From contig NZ_JANYMP010000002.1 of assembly GCF_025061645.1 (NCBI RefSeq), forward strand, positions 746,494 to 810,493: DNA of 64,000 nt, written 5' to 3'. The notes under the pieces were generated by a model. It saw nothing but the letters and a program-made list of their open reading frames with translations. It was not told the origin of the DNA and did no database searches. Position 1 is the first letter of the stretch. Each line of letters begins with the position of its first letter. The DNA comes from Umezawaea endophytica (GTDB lineage Bacteria > Actinomycetota > Actinomycetes > Mycobacteriales > Pseudonocardiaceae). Made by a program: the position numbers and the translations under genes. Positions 37,723 to 46,800 of this stretch are shown here, one piece after another.

Positions 37723-38879
37723 CGAGTGTGGCGCACGTCTATCCCTGGGACGTCGTAGGCGATCCCCTTGCGGCACAACGGTATGCGGACCTCGGCGTGG
37801 ACGCCGTCGCGCTCGCGGCGTCGTACCACACCGTGCGCGCCGCGACGCCGTTGCACCCGGAGCACCGGATGGTCGACGCCCGGCACGCGGCGTTCTACCT
37901 CCCGGTCCGCGACGAGGCCTGGGCGGGCAAGCGGCTCGTGCCCGCCGAACCGTCCTGGGTGGACGGTGACAACTCCTTCGGCGCCGCGGCGGACGCCCTG
38001 CGCGCCGCGGGACTGCCGGTCTACGCCTGGACCGTGCTCACCCACAGCAGCCGGTTGGGCGACCTCCACCCGGACGTCAACGTTGTCAACGCCTTCGGCG
38101 ACCGCTACCCGTACGCGCTGTGCACGGCGAACCCCGACGTCGTCGAGTACGCGCGCACCCTCGTGACCGAGGTCCTCGCCCTCGGGCGGCCGGACGGGAT
38201 CGTGCTGGAGGCGTGCGGCCCGCTCGGCTTCTTCCACGGCGGCCACCACGAGAAGACCGACGGCGCCGACTGGAACCCGGTCCAGCAGAAGCTGCTGTCG
38301 CTGTGCTTCTGCGTCGTGTGCGCGGTGCGCTACCAGGACGCGGGCGTCGACGTGGACGACCTGCGCGCCGCCGTGCGCGCCGGGGTCGACGCGGGTGTGC
38401 CGAGCGTCGAGGAAGCGCTGGGGGACCTGGCGAAGCCGGTGTCCTCGGTGCGCACGGGCACCGTCCGCGACCTGCGCGGGACCCTGGTCGCGCTGGTGCG
38501 CGAGCAGGCGCCGGGCGTCCGGATCGCCCTGCACGCCACCGGCGACGAGTGGGCCACCGGCCCGTTCGCCACCGTCGCGCCCGCCGTCGACGCCGATGTC
38601 GACGTGCTCACGGTGTTCTGCTGGGCCGGTGCCGACGCCGCCACCCCCGGCATCCGCGCGCTGCGCGAGGTCGCTGGTCCGGAGGCCCGGATCGCGAGCT
38701 ACGTGCTGGCGCTGCCGCCGAAGCCGATCGACGGCGAGACGCTGCTGACCGAGTGGAAGCGGTACGTCGACGAAGGCGTGGAGGAGTTCCACCTCTACCA
38801 CGCAGGTCTGGCGTCACAGCCAAGGCTGGACGCGTTGAAACACGCCGTAGCGGGAATCAAGGATCACCTGAACCGGTAA
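37716..38879 (+). CDS. Unrecognised TIM-barrel-like protein of the uronate operon
   Basis: A 387-residue cytoplasmic protein without signal peptide. Alternating hydrophobic strands with HVYPWDVVG, LPVYAWTVL, PDGIVLEACG, VRIALHAT and VDVLTVFCWAG suggest a (beta/alpha)8 barrel of glycoside-hydrolase-like type. LCFCVVCAVRY carries a Cys-x-Cys-x2-Cys group and GGHHEKTDG a His pair. GTG 37716 overlaps gudD by seven bases, so it belongs to the operon. It could cleave an imported uronide, act on the lactone, or epimerise the sugar; I cannot decide and give no function. Confidence 0.7.
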   Translation: MVTSVAHVYPWDVVGDPLAAQRYADLGVDAVALAASYHTVRAATPLHPEHRMVDARHAAFYLPVRDEAWAGKRLVPAEPSWVDGDNSFGAAADALRAAGLPVYAWTVLTHSSRLGDLHPDVNVVNAFGDRYPYALCTANPDVVEYARTLVTEVLALGRPDGIVLEACGPLGFFHGGHHEKTDGADWNPVQQKLLSLCFCVVCAVRYQDAGVDVDDLRAAVRAGVDAGVPSVEEALGDLAKPVSSVRTGTVRDLRGTLVALVREQAPGVRIALHATGDEWATGPFATVAPAVDADVDVLTVFCWAGADAATPGIRALREVAGPEARIASYVLALPPKPIDGETLLTEWKRYVDEGVEEFHLYHAGLASQPRLDALKHAVAGIKDHLNR

Positions 38880-38881
38880 CT

Positions 38882-38930
38882 GTGAACAGGACGGCGCAAC
38901 CCGAACGCAGGGTTGCTCCGTCCTCTTCAC
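38882..38930 (+). terminator. Long hairpin ending at the next start codon
   Basis: Two 21-base arms (38882-38902 and 38910-38930) pair with only two mismatches around a 7-base loop, 2 bases after the operon's last stop. The right arm ends immediately before ATG 38931, leaving no room for a ribosome site. It probably stops the uronate transcript; how the next gene is then translated is unclear. Confidence 0.75.
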
Positions 38931-39425
38931 ATGAGAAGCCTACGAACCGCAGTCAGCGCCGGCGTCCTGCTCCTGCTGGTGACGGCGTGTGCGAGCCCAC
39001 AGGCCCAGGTCGGTGCCGGAGCAGGCGACCCGAAGCCTGAGCCGCAGCTCAGCGTCTCCTCCCCGCCCGCGCCCACGTCCAGCTCGCCCGACATCGCGCC
39101 GGGTGAGCCGCCGCCCAACGGCGGTACGCAGGTCCCGTTGACGCAGGTCGACGCGGCGGCGCTGGCCGAGGACTACCCGAGGTCGGTCTGGACCGAGGGT
39201 GACGGCACGGTCATCGGCGCCATCGGCCAGGAGGGCGGTTGCAGCAAGGTGGCCCTCCAGGTCGCCGAGCAGTCCGCGACGTCCGTGCACCTCGACCTGG
39301 TCGAGACGCTGCCCGCCGAGCAGCAGATGTGCACCATGGACATCCGGTTCCCCCCGCTGACCGCGAAGCTCGACGCACCGCTCGCGCAGCGGACGGTCGT
39401 GCTGACCTCGCGCAAGAGCGGGTAG
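38931..39425 (+). CDS. Small lipoprotein, paralog 1
   Basis: A 164-residue predicted lipoprotein (lipobox LVTAC) with a Pro/Ser-rich linker to about residue 65 and a C-terminal domain holding two conserved cysteines, in EGGCSKV and QMCTMD, likely a disulfide. The domain matches that of the next gene over its whole length (IGQ-x-GGC, then A-P-L-A-x-R near the end). No family recognised. No ribosome site precedes ATG; a TTG at 38913 lies inside the hairpin. Confidence 0.75.
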   Translation: MRSLRTAVSAGVLLLLVTACASPQAQVGAGAGDPKPEPQLSVSSPPAPTSSSPDIAPGEPPPNGGTQVPLTQVDAAALAEDYPRSVWTEGDGTVIGAIGQEGGCSKVALQVAEQSATSVHLDLVETLPAEQQMCTMDIRFPPLTAKLDAPLAQRTVVLTSRKSG

Positions 39426-39435
39426 CGGGTGCTCG

Positions 39436-39469
39436 ACGCCCGGCCGACGTCCCCCCGTCGGCCGGGCGT
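39436..39469 (+). terminator. Terminator after lipoprotein paralog 1
   Basis: Perfect 14-bp arms (39436-39449 with 39456-39469), 6-base loop, followed by TTCCTG, 10 bases past the stop. Confidence 0.8.
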
Positions 39470-39537
39470 TTCCTGTCCTGCTTTGTCCTGTCCGGTCAGT
39501 CCTGCAACCGGATCGACGCCTGTACCGTCCTTGCGAT

Positions 39538-40095
39538 ATGAGGAACGCCAAGGTGCTCGTCGCCCTAGCCGTGGGACTGTTCGCCCTGGTCGGGTGCGGC
39601 AGCGATGACCAGCCGTTCGGGGCGGGCGGATCGTCAAGCACGGCCTCGTCCGGCCCGACCTCGCCGTCGGCTTCCGGCCTCCCGCCGGGCTCGGCCACGC
39701 TGCCTTCGTCGTCCGTCCGACCGCCCGGTCAGAGCAACGTCCCGTCCCAGCCGCCGCAGTCGTCCGCGACCCCGCTGCCGGGCAGCCCGACCGAGGTGCC
39801 GCCCGCGCGCGTGGACGGCACGGTGCTGCCGGAGACGTACAAGTCGCAGGTGCAGGTCGGGTCCGACGGCAGGACGCTCGGGGTGATCGGCCAGGCCGGT
39901 GGCTGCAAGACCGCGTCCGCCGAGGTCACCGCGGAGTCGCCCGACCAGGTCCTGATCACCCTCGTCACCACGTACTACGCGCCCAACGGCGGCGTGTGCA
40001 CCCAGGAGATCCGCGACGTCCCGCTCACCGTGACGCTCGCGTCCCCCTTGGCCGAACGCAAGATCGTTCTGGAATCCAGGCAAGACGCTGCTTAA
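39538..40095 (+). CDS. Small lipoprotein, paralog 2
   Basis: A 185-residue lipoprotein (lipobox ALVGC) with a Ser/Pro-rich linker to about residue 95. The C-terminal domain repeats the plan of its neighbour: GVIGQAGGC, GGVCTQEIR and ASPLAERKIVLESR. The pair looks like a tandem duplication with diverged linkers. Exported, surface-anchored, function unknown. It converges on fumarase. Confidence 0.76.
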   Translation: MRNAKVLVALAVGLFALVGCGSDDQPFGAGGSSSTASSGPTSPSASGLPPGSATLPSSSVRPPGQSNVPSQPPQSSATPLPGSPTEVPPARVDGTVLPETYKSQVQVGSDGRTLGVIGQAGGCKTASAEVTAESPDQVLITLVTTYYAPNGGVCTQEIRDVPLTVTLASPLAERKIVLESRQDAA

Positions 40096-40102
40096 TGGGT
40101 GG

Positions 40103-40127
40103 GGGAGGGGCTCGTCGAGCCCCTCCC
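40103..40127. terminator. Bidirectional hairpin between lipoprotein and fumarase genes
   Basis: GGGAGGGGCT (40103-40112) pairs with AGCCCCTCCC (40118-40127) around a 5-base loop in the 33-base gap between the two converging genes. Confidence 0.8.
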
Positions 40128-40128
40128 G

Positions 40129-41790
40129 TCACTTCCTGAACGAGACCTGGAGCAGCGGGGCCGACGTCTCCGAGAAGAAGTCGTTGCCCTTGTCGTCGAC
40201 CACGACGAACGCCGGGAAGTCCTCGACCTCGATCTTCCACACGGCTTCCATGCCCAGCTCGGCGTACTCCAGCACGTCGACCTTGCGGATGCAGTCCTGC
40301 GCCAGCCTCGCGGCCGGGCCGCCGATGGAGCCCAGGTAGAACCCGCCGTGCGACTCGCAGGCGTTGGTGACCTGCTTGGACCGGTTGCCCTTCGCCAGCA
40401 TCACCAGCGACCCGCCCGCGGCCTGGAACTCCTCGACGTAGGAGTCCATCCGGCCCGCGGTGGTCGGGCCGAACGAGCCGGACGCGTAGCCCTCGGGCGT
40501 CTTGGCCGGACCGGCGTAGTAGACCGGGTGGTCCTTCAGGTACTGGGGCATGCCCTCGCCCGCGTCGAGGCGTTCCTTGATCTTGGCGTGCGCGATGTCG
40601 CGCGCCACGACCAGCGGCCCGGTCAGGGACACCCGCGTCTTCACCGGCAGCGCGGACAGCGCGGCGCGGATCTCCGCCATCGGCAGCGTCAGGTCGATCT
40701 TCACGACCTCGTCCGACAGGTGCTCGTCCTCGACGTCGGGCAGGAAGTGCGCCGGGTCGCGTTCGAGCTGCTCGATGAACACGCCGTCGGCGGTGATCTT
40801 CGCCTTGACCTGGCGGTCCGCCGAGCAGGACACCGCGATGCCGACCGGGCAGGACGCGCCGTGCCGGGGGAGGCGGATCACCCGGACGTCGTGGCAGAAG
40901 TACTTGCCGCCGAACTGGGCCCCGATGCCGAAGTTCCGGGTCAGCTCCAGCACCTGCTGCTCCAGGTCGGTGTCGCGGAACGCGTGCCCCAGCGGCGACC
41001 CCTCGGTCGGCAGGCCGTCCAGGTAGCGGGCGGACGCGAGCTTCGCGACCTTCAGGTTCTGCTCGGCCGACAGGCCGCCCACGACCACGGCGAGGTGGTA
41101 CGGCGGGCACGCGGCCGTGCCGAGCGAGCGCAGCTTCTCGTCCAGGAACGTGGCCAGCCGCTTCGGGTTCAGCAGCGCCTTCGTCTCCTGGTAGAGGAAC
41201 GTCTTGTTGGCGCTGCCGCCGCCCTTGGCCATGAACAGGAACTCGTACTTCGGCTCCGTGCCGGGCGCGGTGAACAGGTCGATCTGCGCGGGCAGGTTGG
41301 TGCCGGTGTTCTTCTCGTCCCAGAACGTCGTCGGCGCCATCTGCGAGTACCGCAGGTTCAGCTCCTGGTAGGCGTCGAAGATGCCGCGCGACAGGGCTTC
41401 CTCGTCCGTCCCGCCGGTCAGCACGCCCTCGGTCCGCTTGCCCATGATGATCGCGGTGCCGGTGTCCTGGCACATGGGCAGCACACCGCCCGCGGCGATG
41501 TTCGCGTTGCGCAGGAGGTCCATCGCGACGAAGCGGTCGTTGCCGCTCGCCTCGGGGTCGTCCACGATCGCGCGGAGCTGGGCGAGGTGCGACGGGCGCA
41601 GCAGGTGCTGGATGTCCCGGATCGCTTCCTTGGCCAACAGCGTCAGCGTCTCGGGAGCGATCTCCAGGAACTTCCGGCCCGCGGCCTCGACGACCTTCAC
41701 GCCGTCGGCGGTCAGCAGGCGGTACTCGGTGGTGGTGTCCTTCGCCAAGGGGAGGACGTCGGTGTACTGGAACGTGGTGGTGGTGGGCAC
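40129..41790 (-). CDS. fumA: Class I fumarate hydratase (4Fe-4S)
   Basis: A 553-residue class I fumarase interconverting fumarate and malate in the citric acid cycle. Both halves of the family are fused in one chain: the alpha part (about 10-335) with cluster cysteines in [15 protein letters not shown] and ASCPVG, and the beta part with [15 protein letters not shown] and [13 protein letters not shown]. The cluster makes it oxygen-sensitive. It is monocistronic between a shared hairpin and a 255-base upstream gap. The enzyme fits downstream of the 2-oxoglutarate made by the uronate pathway, but that link is coincidental as far as I can see. Confidence 0.94.
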   Translation of the reverse strand: MPTTTTFQYTDVLPLAKDTTTEYRLLTADGVKVVEAAGRKFLEIAPETLTLLAKEAIRDIQHLLRPSHLAQLRAIVDDPEASGNDRFVAMDLLRNANIAAGGVLPMCQDTGTAIIMGKRTEGVLTGGTDEEALSRGIFDAYQELNLRYSQMAPTTFWDEKNTGTNLPAQIDLFTAPGTEPKYEFLFMAKGGGSANKTFLYQETKALLNPKRLATFLDEKLRSLGTAACPPYHLAVVVGGLSAEQNLKVAKLASARYLDGLPTEGSPLGHAFRDTDLEQQVLELTRNFGIGAQFGGKYFCHDVRVIRLPRHGASCPVGIAVSCSADRQVKAKITADGVFIEQLERDPAHFLPDVEDEHLSDEVVKIDLTLPMAEIRAALSALPVKTRVSLTGPLVVARDIAHAKIKERLDAGEGMPQYLKDHPVYYAGPAKTPEGYASGSFGPTTAGRMDSYVEEFQAAGGSLVMLAKGNRSKQVTNACESHGGFYLGSIGGPAARLAQDCIRKVDVLEYAELGMEAVWKIEVEDFPAFVVVDDKGNDFFSETSAPLLQVSFRK

Positions 41791-42045
41791 GTCGGCGGGC
41801 TCCCTTGCGCGCTTCGGAATCCGACAAACGTATCCGATCGCCGTCGCCCCACCACGCCGCCGCGATGTGATTCGCGTCCTTCAGGGGCCACCAATAGCGG
41901 AAGGCCGGGCCGGCCCCCGACCGCCCCGACCTTCCTTCGCGTGCGACCAGCCCCCACGTGATGGGGTGGAGGCTGCCGCATGGTCCGTGTAGAGCAGAAC
42001 CGTGCCGTGATCCGCATCACAAGTCAACGCGGCCAAACGGGTGAG

Positions 42046-43041
42046 TCAGCTCGCGTACGCCCGCAGCTTCTCCGCGCGCTCGCCCTGGCGGAGCTTCGAC
42101 ATGACCTCGCGCTCGATCTGGCGGACGCGCTCGCGGGACAGCCCGAAGCGCTTGCCGATCTGGTCGAGCGTGCGCGGCTGGCCGTCCTCCAGGCCGTACC
42201 GCAGCCGGATGACCGCCTGCTCGCGCGGGTCCAGCGTGGACAGCACGCGCCGCAGGTCGTCCTGGAGCAGGCCGGAGATGACCGCGCTCTCGGCGTCCGT
42301 GGCGTCGGAGTCCTCGATGAAGTCGCCCAGGGGGGCGTCCTCCTCGGCACCGACCGGCATGTCGAGGCTCACCGGGTCGCGGGCGTGGTCGAGCAGGTCG
42401 GAGACCTTCTCGGCGCTGATGCCCGATTCCTTGGCGAGTTCCTCGGTCGTCGCTTCCCGGCCGAGCTGCTGGTGGAGATCGCGCTTGATCCGCGCCAACT
42501 TGTTCACCTGTTCCACCAGGTGGACGGGAAGGCGGATGGTGCGACCTTGATCCGCCATTCCACGCGTGATCGCTTGGCGGATCCACCACGTCGCGTACGT
42601 CGAAAACTTGAAGCCCTTGGTGTAGTCGAACTTCTCCACCGCGCGGATCAAGCCCAGGTTGCCTTCCTGGATCAGATCGAGGAGCGGCATTCCGCGACCG
42701 GTGTATCGCTTGGCAAGCGAAACGACCAGACGAAGATTCGCTTCGAGCAGGTGGTTCTTTGCGACGTGGCCGTCCCGCACCAGCGCGCGCAGTTCTTCGC
42801 GACGCGTGGGGGACAGGCGCTTCGCGGTCTCGGCCATGTGCTGCGCGAAGACGCCCGCCTCGATCCGCTTCGCCAGCTCGACCTCCTCCGCCGCTGTGAG
42901 CAGGGCGGTCTTGCCGATTCCGTTCAGGTAGACTCGAACGAGATCGGCGGCCGGACCCTGAGCGTCCAGGTCGAGTTCGGCGGGACTGATGTGGCTGACG
43001 GTGGTGTCGACCTCGCGGTCGAAGACCCTCGGGACGGTCAT
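42046..43041 (-). CDS. sigB: Group 2 RNA polymerase sigma factor, SigB-like
   Basis: A 331-residue sigma-70 protein lacking the long region 1.1 of the principal factor. Regions 1.2 ([20 protein letters not shown]), 2 ([20 protein letters not shown]), 3 and 4 ([10 protein letters not shown]) are complete. It is closer to mycobacterial SigB than to SigA at 58931-60271, and its location near DUF3099/DUF3039/YihY agrees. Such factors drive general stress and stationary-phase genes. The leader carries an ECF-type promoter (43169-43196). Confidence 0.92.
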   Translation of the reverse strand: MTVPRVFDREVDTTVSHISPAELDLDAQGPAADLVRVYLNGIGKTALLTAAEEVELAKRIEAGVFAQHMAETAKRLSPTRREELRALVRDGHVAKNHLLEANLRLVVSLAKRYTGRGMPLLDLIQEGNLGLIRAVEKFDYTKGFKFSTYATWWIRQAITRGMADQGRTIRLPVHLVEQVNKLARIKRDLHQQLGREATTEELAKESGISAEKVSDLLDHARDPVSLDMPVGAEEDAPLGDFIEDSDATDAESAVISGLLQDDLRRVLSTLDPREQAVIRLRYGLEDGQPRTLDQIGKRFGLSRERVRQIEREVMSKLRQGERAEKLRAYAS

Positions 43042-43168
43042 GGAACTCCCTCCCCCTTTGTCGCGGGCTGGCGTGCGGTTGCGTCACACACCTGCGCTGC
43101 ACTGCGCAGTGAGCCTTTCGGCGTCGGGGCCCGCTGGGTACCCATCGCTTGCCGGCTGGACACTTGGG

Positions 43169-43196
43169 AAACGCGTCGGAATGCCAATTCGTTCCC
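43169..43196 (-). promoter_or_regulatory. Putative ECF-sigma promoter of sigB
   Basis: On the minus strand GGGAAC (43191-43196) and CGTTT (43169-43173) are 17 bases apart, which fits the GGAA-N18/19-GTT form used by SigH/SigR and SigE-type factors. The start would lie about 120 bases before sigB. In M. tuberculosis sigB is read from such promoters. Confidence 0.5.
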
Positions 43197-43270
43197 GACT
43201 CCCTGACAGGAAGACGTCTCCGCCGTCACACTCGTTGCTCGCGCAATGCTGAGGATTTCCTGAGAGCGTC

Positions 43271-43696
43271 CTAGAGTTCGACCAAAACGGTGAAGGGTCC
43301 ATCGTTCACGCTCCGCACCGACATCATCGCGCCGAACCGTCCTGTTTCGACACGAGCGCCCTTCTGTCGCAGTTCCCGCACCACTCCCTCGATCAAGGGC
43401 TCGGCGTGCTCGGGGCGGGCGGCCGCCGTCCACGAGGGACGGCGACCCTTCCGCGTCTCGCCGTAGAGTGTGAACTGGCTCACGATGAGCAGGGGCGCGC
43501 CGGTCGACGCGCACGATTCCTCGCCGTTCAGGATCCGCAGCTCGTGCAGCTTCCTGGCCATGACCGGAACCATCGCCGCGTCGTCGTCGACACGCACCCC
43601 CAGCAGCACCAACAGGCCGGGTTCGTCGATCGAGCCGACGACCTGATCCTCCACCGTCACGCTGGCCTGTGTGACTCGCGCCACAACAGCCCTCAC
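43271..43696 (-). CDS. dtd: D-aminoacyl-tRNA deacylase
   Basis: A 141-residue DTD enzyme that hydrolyses D-amino acids from mischarged tRNA. The two active-site motifs are present: SQFTLYGET and the C-terminal GxMMxV block (FGAMMSV), with VNDGPFT. GTG 43696 overlaps the methyltransferase stop in GTGA (43693-43696), so translation is probably coupled. Normal family length. Confidence 0.93.
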   Translation of the reverse strand: MRAVVARVTQASVTVEDQVVGSIDEPGLLVLLGVRVDDDAAMVPVMARKLHELRILNGEESCASTGAPLLIVSQFTLYGETRKGRRPSWTAAARPEHAEPLIEGVVRELRQKGARVETGRFGAMMSVRSVNDGPFTVLVEL

Positions 43697-45171
43697 GCGG
43701 GCCTCACCATGCCGTGCCGGACCAGGTCGCGGATCACCGGCAGGGCGTTCGCGACCAGCCCGTCGACCGGCAGGTCGTGGGCGAACGCCAGCAGCGTCAC
43801 CAGGTCCTCCAGCGTCAGCGCCCCGCGGCACCCCGCCAGCAGCGCCGCCGCGACCTCGTCCAGCTCGTGCTGCCACCCCGGCCCGTCCTGGCGGTGCAGG
43901 CGGCGCACGACGGCCGTCCAGCCCTCCTCGTCCGGCGAGGACACCTCTTCGAGCAGCACGGACTCCGGCACCGTGAACCGCGTCGCGAGCAACGACTCGG
44001 CTGACCCGTTCGCCCGCAACCACTCGACCCGGTCCAGCCACAGCGACGTCTCCGGCCCCAGCGGGTCCACGTACGCGTGCCGCAGGTCCTCGCACACGAC
44101 CTCGGCGTGCGCCCCGGACGTGCGCCGCAGCGTCACGAACCCGAACCCGACGCCCTCGACGTCGTTGCGGGCGAACCAGTCGAGCCACACGGCGGCCTTC
44201 TCGCGCCCTTCGGGGGACCGGGGATCCACACCGGCGTCCCGCAGCCACGTCCCCACGTACAGGGCCGGGTCGGCGACGTCCCGCTGCACGAACCACGCGT
44301 CGACGCCCCCGCGCGGCAACCACGACGACACCCGGTCCGCCCAGTCCTCGCCCTTGCGGTGCAGCCAGGAGGCCAGGAGTTGCCCCACACCGCCCTCGTT
44401 GAGGAACGAGGGCATCTGCCGCACGACGAGCGCGCTGGCGTCGTCACCGCCGAGCCCGGAGTCGCGGTACGTGTAGTCGACCCGCGGCGGCCCGACCACG
44501 AACGGCGGGTTGCACACGACCTGGTCGAACCGCCTGCCCGCGACGGGCGCGAACCACTCGCCCCGACCGAGTTCGACGTCCAGCCCGTTCAGCAGGAACG
44601 TCCCCTCCGCCAGCGCCAGCGCCCGCTCGGACAGGTCGGTCGCGGTGATCCGCTCGGCGTGCCGGGAGGCGTGCAGGACCTGGACACCGCACCCCGTCCC
44701 CAGGTCGAGCAGGGACCCGACCGGCCGCCGCGCCGTCGCCCGAGCCAGGCTGATCGACGCCTGCCCGATGCCCAGCACGTGGTCGGACGGCACCGGACCG
44801 CCGCGCTGGTCGGCGTCGAGGTCGGCGATCACCCACCAGGAGTCGTGCGGCCGGACGTCCAACCCGGCCCGGAAACCGCCGGGGTCGGCCCGCAGCACCT
44901 CGCTGGCCAGCAGCGAGTCGAGTTCGACGGACTTGAACGCGGCGGCGACGTCGGCCTCGGACTCGACGTCACCCAGCAGGAACAGCCGGACGAACGTCCC
45001 CAGCGCCCCGGCGTCGCGGGTGGCCCGCCGCGCGGCCTCCGGCTCGCCGCGCGTCATGGCGGCGTGGGCCTGCCCGCCAAGAGCCGCCAGCACCCCGTCG
45101 GTGTCGTAACCGGCGGTCTGAAAAGCGTCACGCAGACGCGAGGTCAACTCGGGAGTGAAATCAGGGAGCAC
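43693..45171 (-). CDS. SAM-dependent methyltransferase (PrmC/RsmC-like, NPPF motif)
   Basis: A 492-residue protein. Residues 1-135 form an actinobacterial N-terminal domain; the class I methyltransferase core follows with LLDLGTGCGVQ, DLSERAL and the catalytic NPPFVVGPP, as in enzymes that methylate glutamine or nucleobase amino groups. The last 170 residues are of unknown fold (DUF-type, as annotated in relatives). Substrate unknown; a ribosomal or rRNA target is an inference. It precedes dtd with a 4-base overlap. Confidence 0.87.
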   Translation of the reverse strand: MLPDFTPELTSRLRDAFQTAGYDTDGVLAALGGQAHAAMTRGEPEAARRATRDAGALGTFVRLFLLGDVESEADVAAAFKSVELDSLLASEVLRADPGGFRAGLDVRPHDSWWVIADLDADQRGGPVPSDHVLGIGQASISLARATARRPVGSLLDLGTGCGVQVLHASRHAERITATDLSERALALAEGTFLLNGLDVELGRGEWFAPVAGRRFDQVVCNPPFVVGPPRVDYTYRDSGLGGDDASALVVRQMPSFLNEGGVGQLLASWLHRKGEDWADRVSSWLPRGGVDAWFVQRDVADPALYVGTWLRDAGVDPRSPEGREKAAVWLDWFARNDVEGVGFGFVTLRRTSGAHAEVVCEDLRHAYVDPLGPETSLWLDRVEWLRANGSAESLLATRFTVPESVLLEEVSSPDEEGWTAVVRRLHRQDGPGWQHELDEVAAALLAGCRGALTLEDLVTLLAFAHDLPVDGLVANALPVIRDLVRHGMVRPA

Positions 45172-45197
45172 CGGCCCATGCTTTCATCCCGTCGGCG

Positions 45198-46706
45198 TCA
45201 GGCCCGCCGACCGTGCACGGCCAGCGCGACGGCCATCGCCAACCGCTGCTCCGCGTCGTCCAGGGACAACTCGGTCACCTCGGCCATCCGCCGCATCCGG
45301 TACCGCAGCGTGTTCGGGTGCACCGACAGGGCCCGAGCGGCTTCCCGCGTGTCCCCCTGCGCCGCCAGCCAAGCCCGCAGCGTCTCCGCGTAGGCCGTCC
45401 CGTGCTCCCGGTCGTGCCGCAGCAGCTCGGCCACGGGGCCCCGCACGGGCAGCCGCCCGCTGTCCGCCGCGGCCGCCAACCGGCGCAGCAGCACCCGAGC
45501 CCAGGCGGTGTCGTACACGACGGGCTCCCCGGACGACAGCGCCAGGCACTCGTCGGCCTCCTGGCGGGAAGCGGACACCTGCACGGCGTCGGCGGCCCCG
45601 CCGATCCCGGCCAGCACCGTCGCCTCGGCGGGCAGCTCCCGCTCCAGCGACCGCACCCACTCCACGGCCACGGCGGCCGAATCCCCGCACGGCACCACCG
45701 TGTAGAGCACGTTCCCGAACAGCGCGCTGCGCCCCGGCCGCGACCACCCGAAGCCCGCGGTGGCCCGTTCGAACGCCAGCAGCGCGGCCCCGTGGTCCGC
45801 GTCCCCGACGTGCGCCTGCACGGCGATCACCCGGAGGTCCACCAGCGGCAACCCCAACCGGGCCAGCGCCGCTGGTGCCCCGGACGGCGAGTCCAGCAGC
45901 GCGATCACCAGGTCCGCCTCGGCCTGCCGCTCCAGGTCCGCGCTCGCCCGAGCGCGCAGCATGTGCAGCGCCGAGGTGCGGGCCCCGTCCACCAGCGCCG
46001 CGGCGCGCGACGGGTCGACCGGCTCGTCGACCTCGACCCACACCGACCCCAGCACCTCGCGGCCCGCCCGGACGGCCGCGACCAGCCGTCCGCCGAGCTG
46101 CTCGGTCAGCCGGGGCACGAAGATCGGCTCGTCCGACGCGGCCAGGTGCGCGAACACCCCGTACGAGTCCAACGCGGCACGGGCCTCCTCCGGCACCTTG
46201 CGCCCGAGGATCGTCTGCACCCGCACCTGGTCCACGTCCTGCTGCCGGTACGAGTACGCCAGCACCCGCGACTGCTGGTCCTCGATCGTCACCGGCCCGC
46301 CCACCACGGCCGCGATGGCGTCCGCCACGGCGAACAGGTCGCCGGACCGCTGCCCCCCGAGCACCAGCGTCTGCACCACCGAGGCCAACTGGCCCCACGG
46401 CACCGACGGCTCCACCAGCAGCACCGCCGCCCCGGACCTCCGCGCGGCGACGAGCACCTTCTCGTCCAGCGGAGGACGCCCGTGCAGCACCACGACGGCC
46501 GCGGCGGTGGAGGCCACCAACCGGGCGGCGGCGGACGAGGAGGGAACGCCCAGGCCCAGCAGGACGTCGTCGGGAGCGGCCGGGGTCTGCTCGGCGGCGT
46601 CGTGCAGGGCCACGCCGCGCAGTTCGACGGCCCGCCCGCGCGGAGCGCAGCTCAGGTGCGTGCCGAGACTCCCCAGCACGTCGACCAGCCGATCAAGGGC
46701 GACCAC
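45198..46706 (-). CDS. PucR/CdaR-family transcription regulator
   Basis: A 502-residue regulator with an N-terminal PucR sensing region, a GGDEF-like central part and a C-terminal helix-turn-helix (ARALSVHPNTLRYRMRRMAEV). Such proteins control purine, amino-acid or proline catabolism, but none of those genes is adjacent, so its targets are unknown. It diverges from DUF3099 across 94 bases and lies 26 bases upstream of the methyltransferase gene on the same strand, which allows co-transcription. Confidence 0.88.
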   Translation of the reverse strand: MVALDRLVDVLGSLGTHLSCAPRGRAVELRGVALHDAAEQTPAAPDDVLLGLGVPSSSAAARLVASTAAAVVVLHGRPPLDEKVLVAARRSGAAVLLVEPSVPWGQLASVVQTLVLGGQRSGDLFAVADAIAAVVGGPVTIEDQQSRVLAYSYRQQDVDQVRVQTILGRKVPEEARAALDSYGVFAHLAASDEPIFVPRLTEQLGGRLVAAVRAGREVLGSVWVEVDEPVDPSRAAALVDGARTSALHMLRARASADLERQAEADLVIALLDSPSGAPAALARLGLPLVDLRVIAVQAHVGDADHGAALLAFERATAGFGWSRPGRSALFGNVLYTVVPCGDSAAVAVEWVRSLERELPAEATVLAGIGGAADAVQVSASRQEADECLALSSGEPVVYDTAWARVLLRRLAAAADSGRLPVRGPVAELLRHDREHGTAYAETLRAWLAAQGDTREAARALSVHPNTLRYRMRRMAEVTELSLDDAEQRLAMAVALAVHGRRA

Positions 46707-46800
46707 GAGCGGATCCTAGGTCGGCCCTGTTGTGCGGACCCCGCTTCGGCGGGTGTTGGATGGGTATCGATAGTGGGACGATGAAAACGGAGGTGGTGTC

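Noticed and set aside
22319-38879. Genomic island or integrated element spanning exporters to the uronate cluster
   Set aside because: No integrase, transposase, tRNA gene, flanking repeats or clear base-composition change was seen.
44077-46784. Long plus-strand frames opposite the methyltransferase and PucR genes
   Set aside because: Antisense shadows rich in Pro, Arg, His and Gln over two well-supported minus-strand genes.
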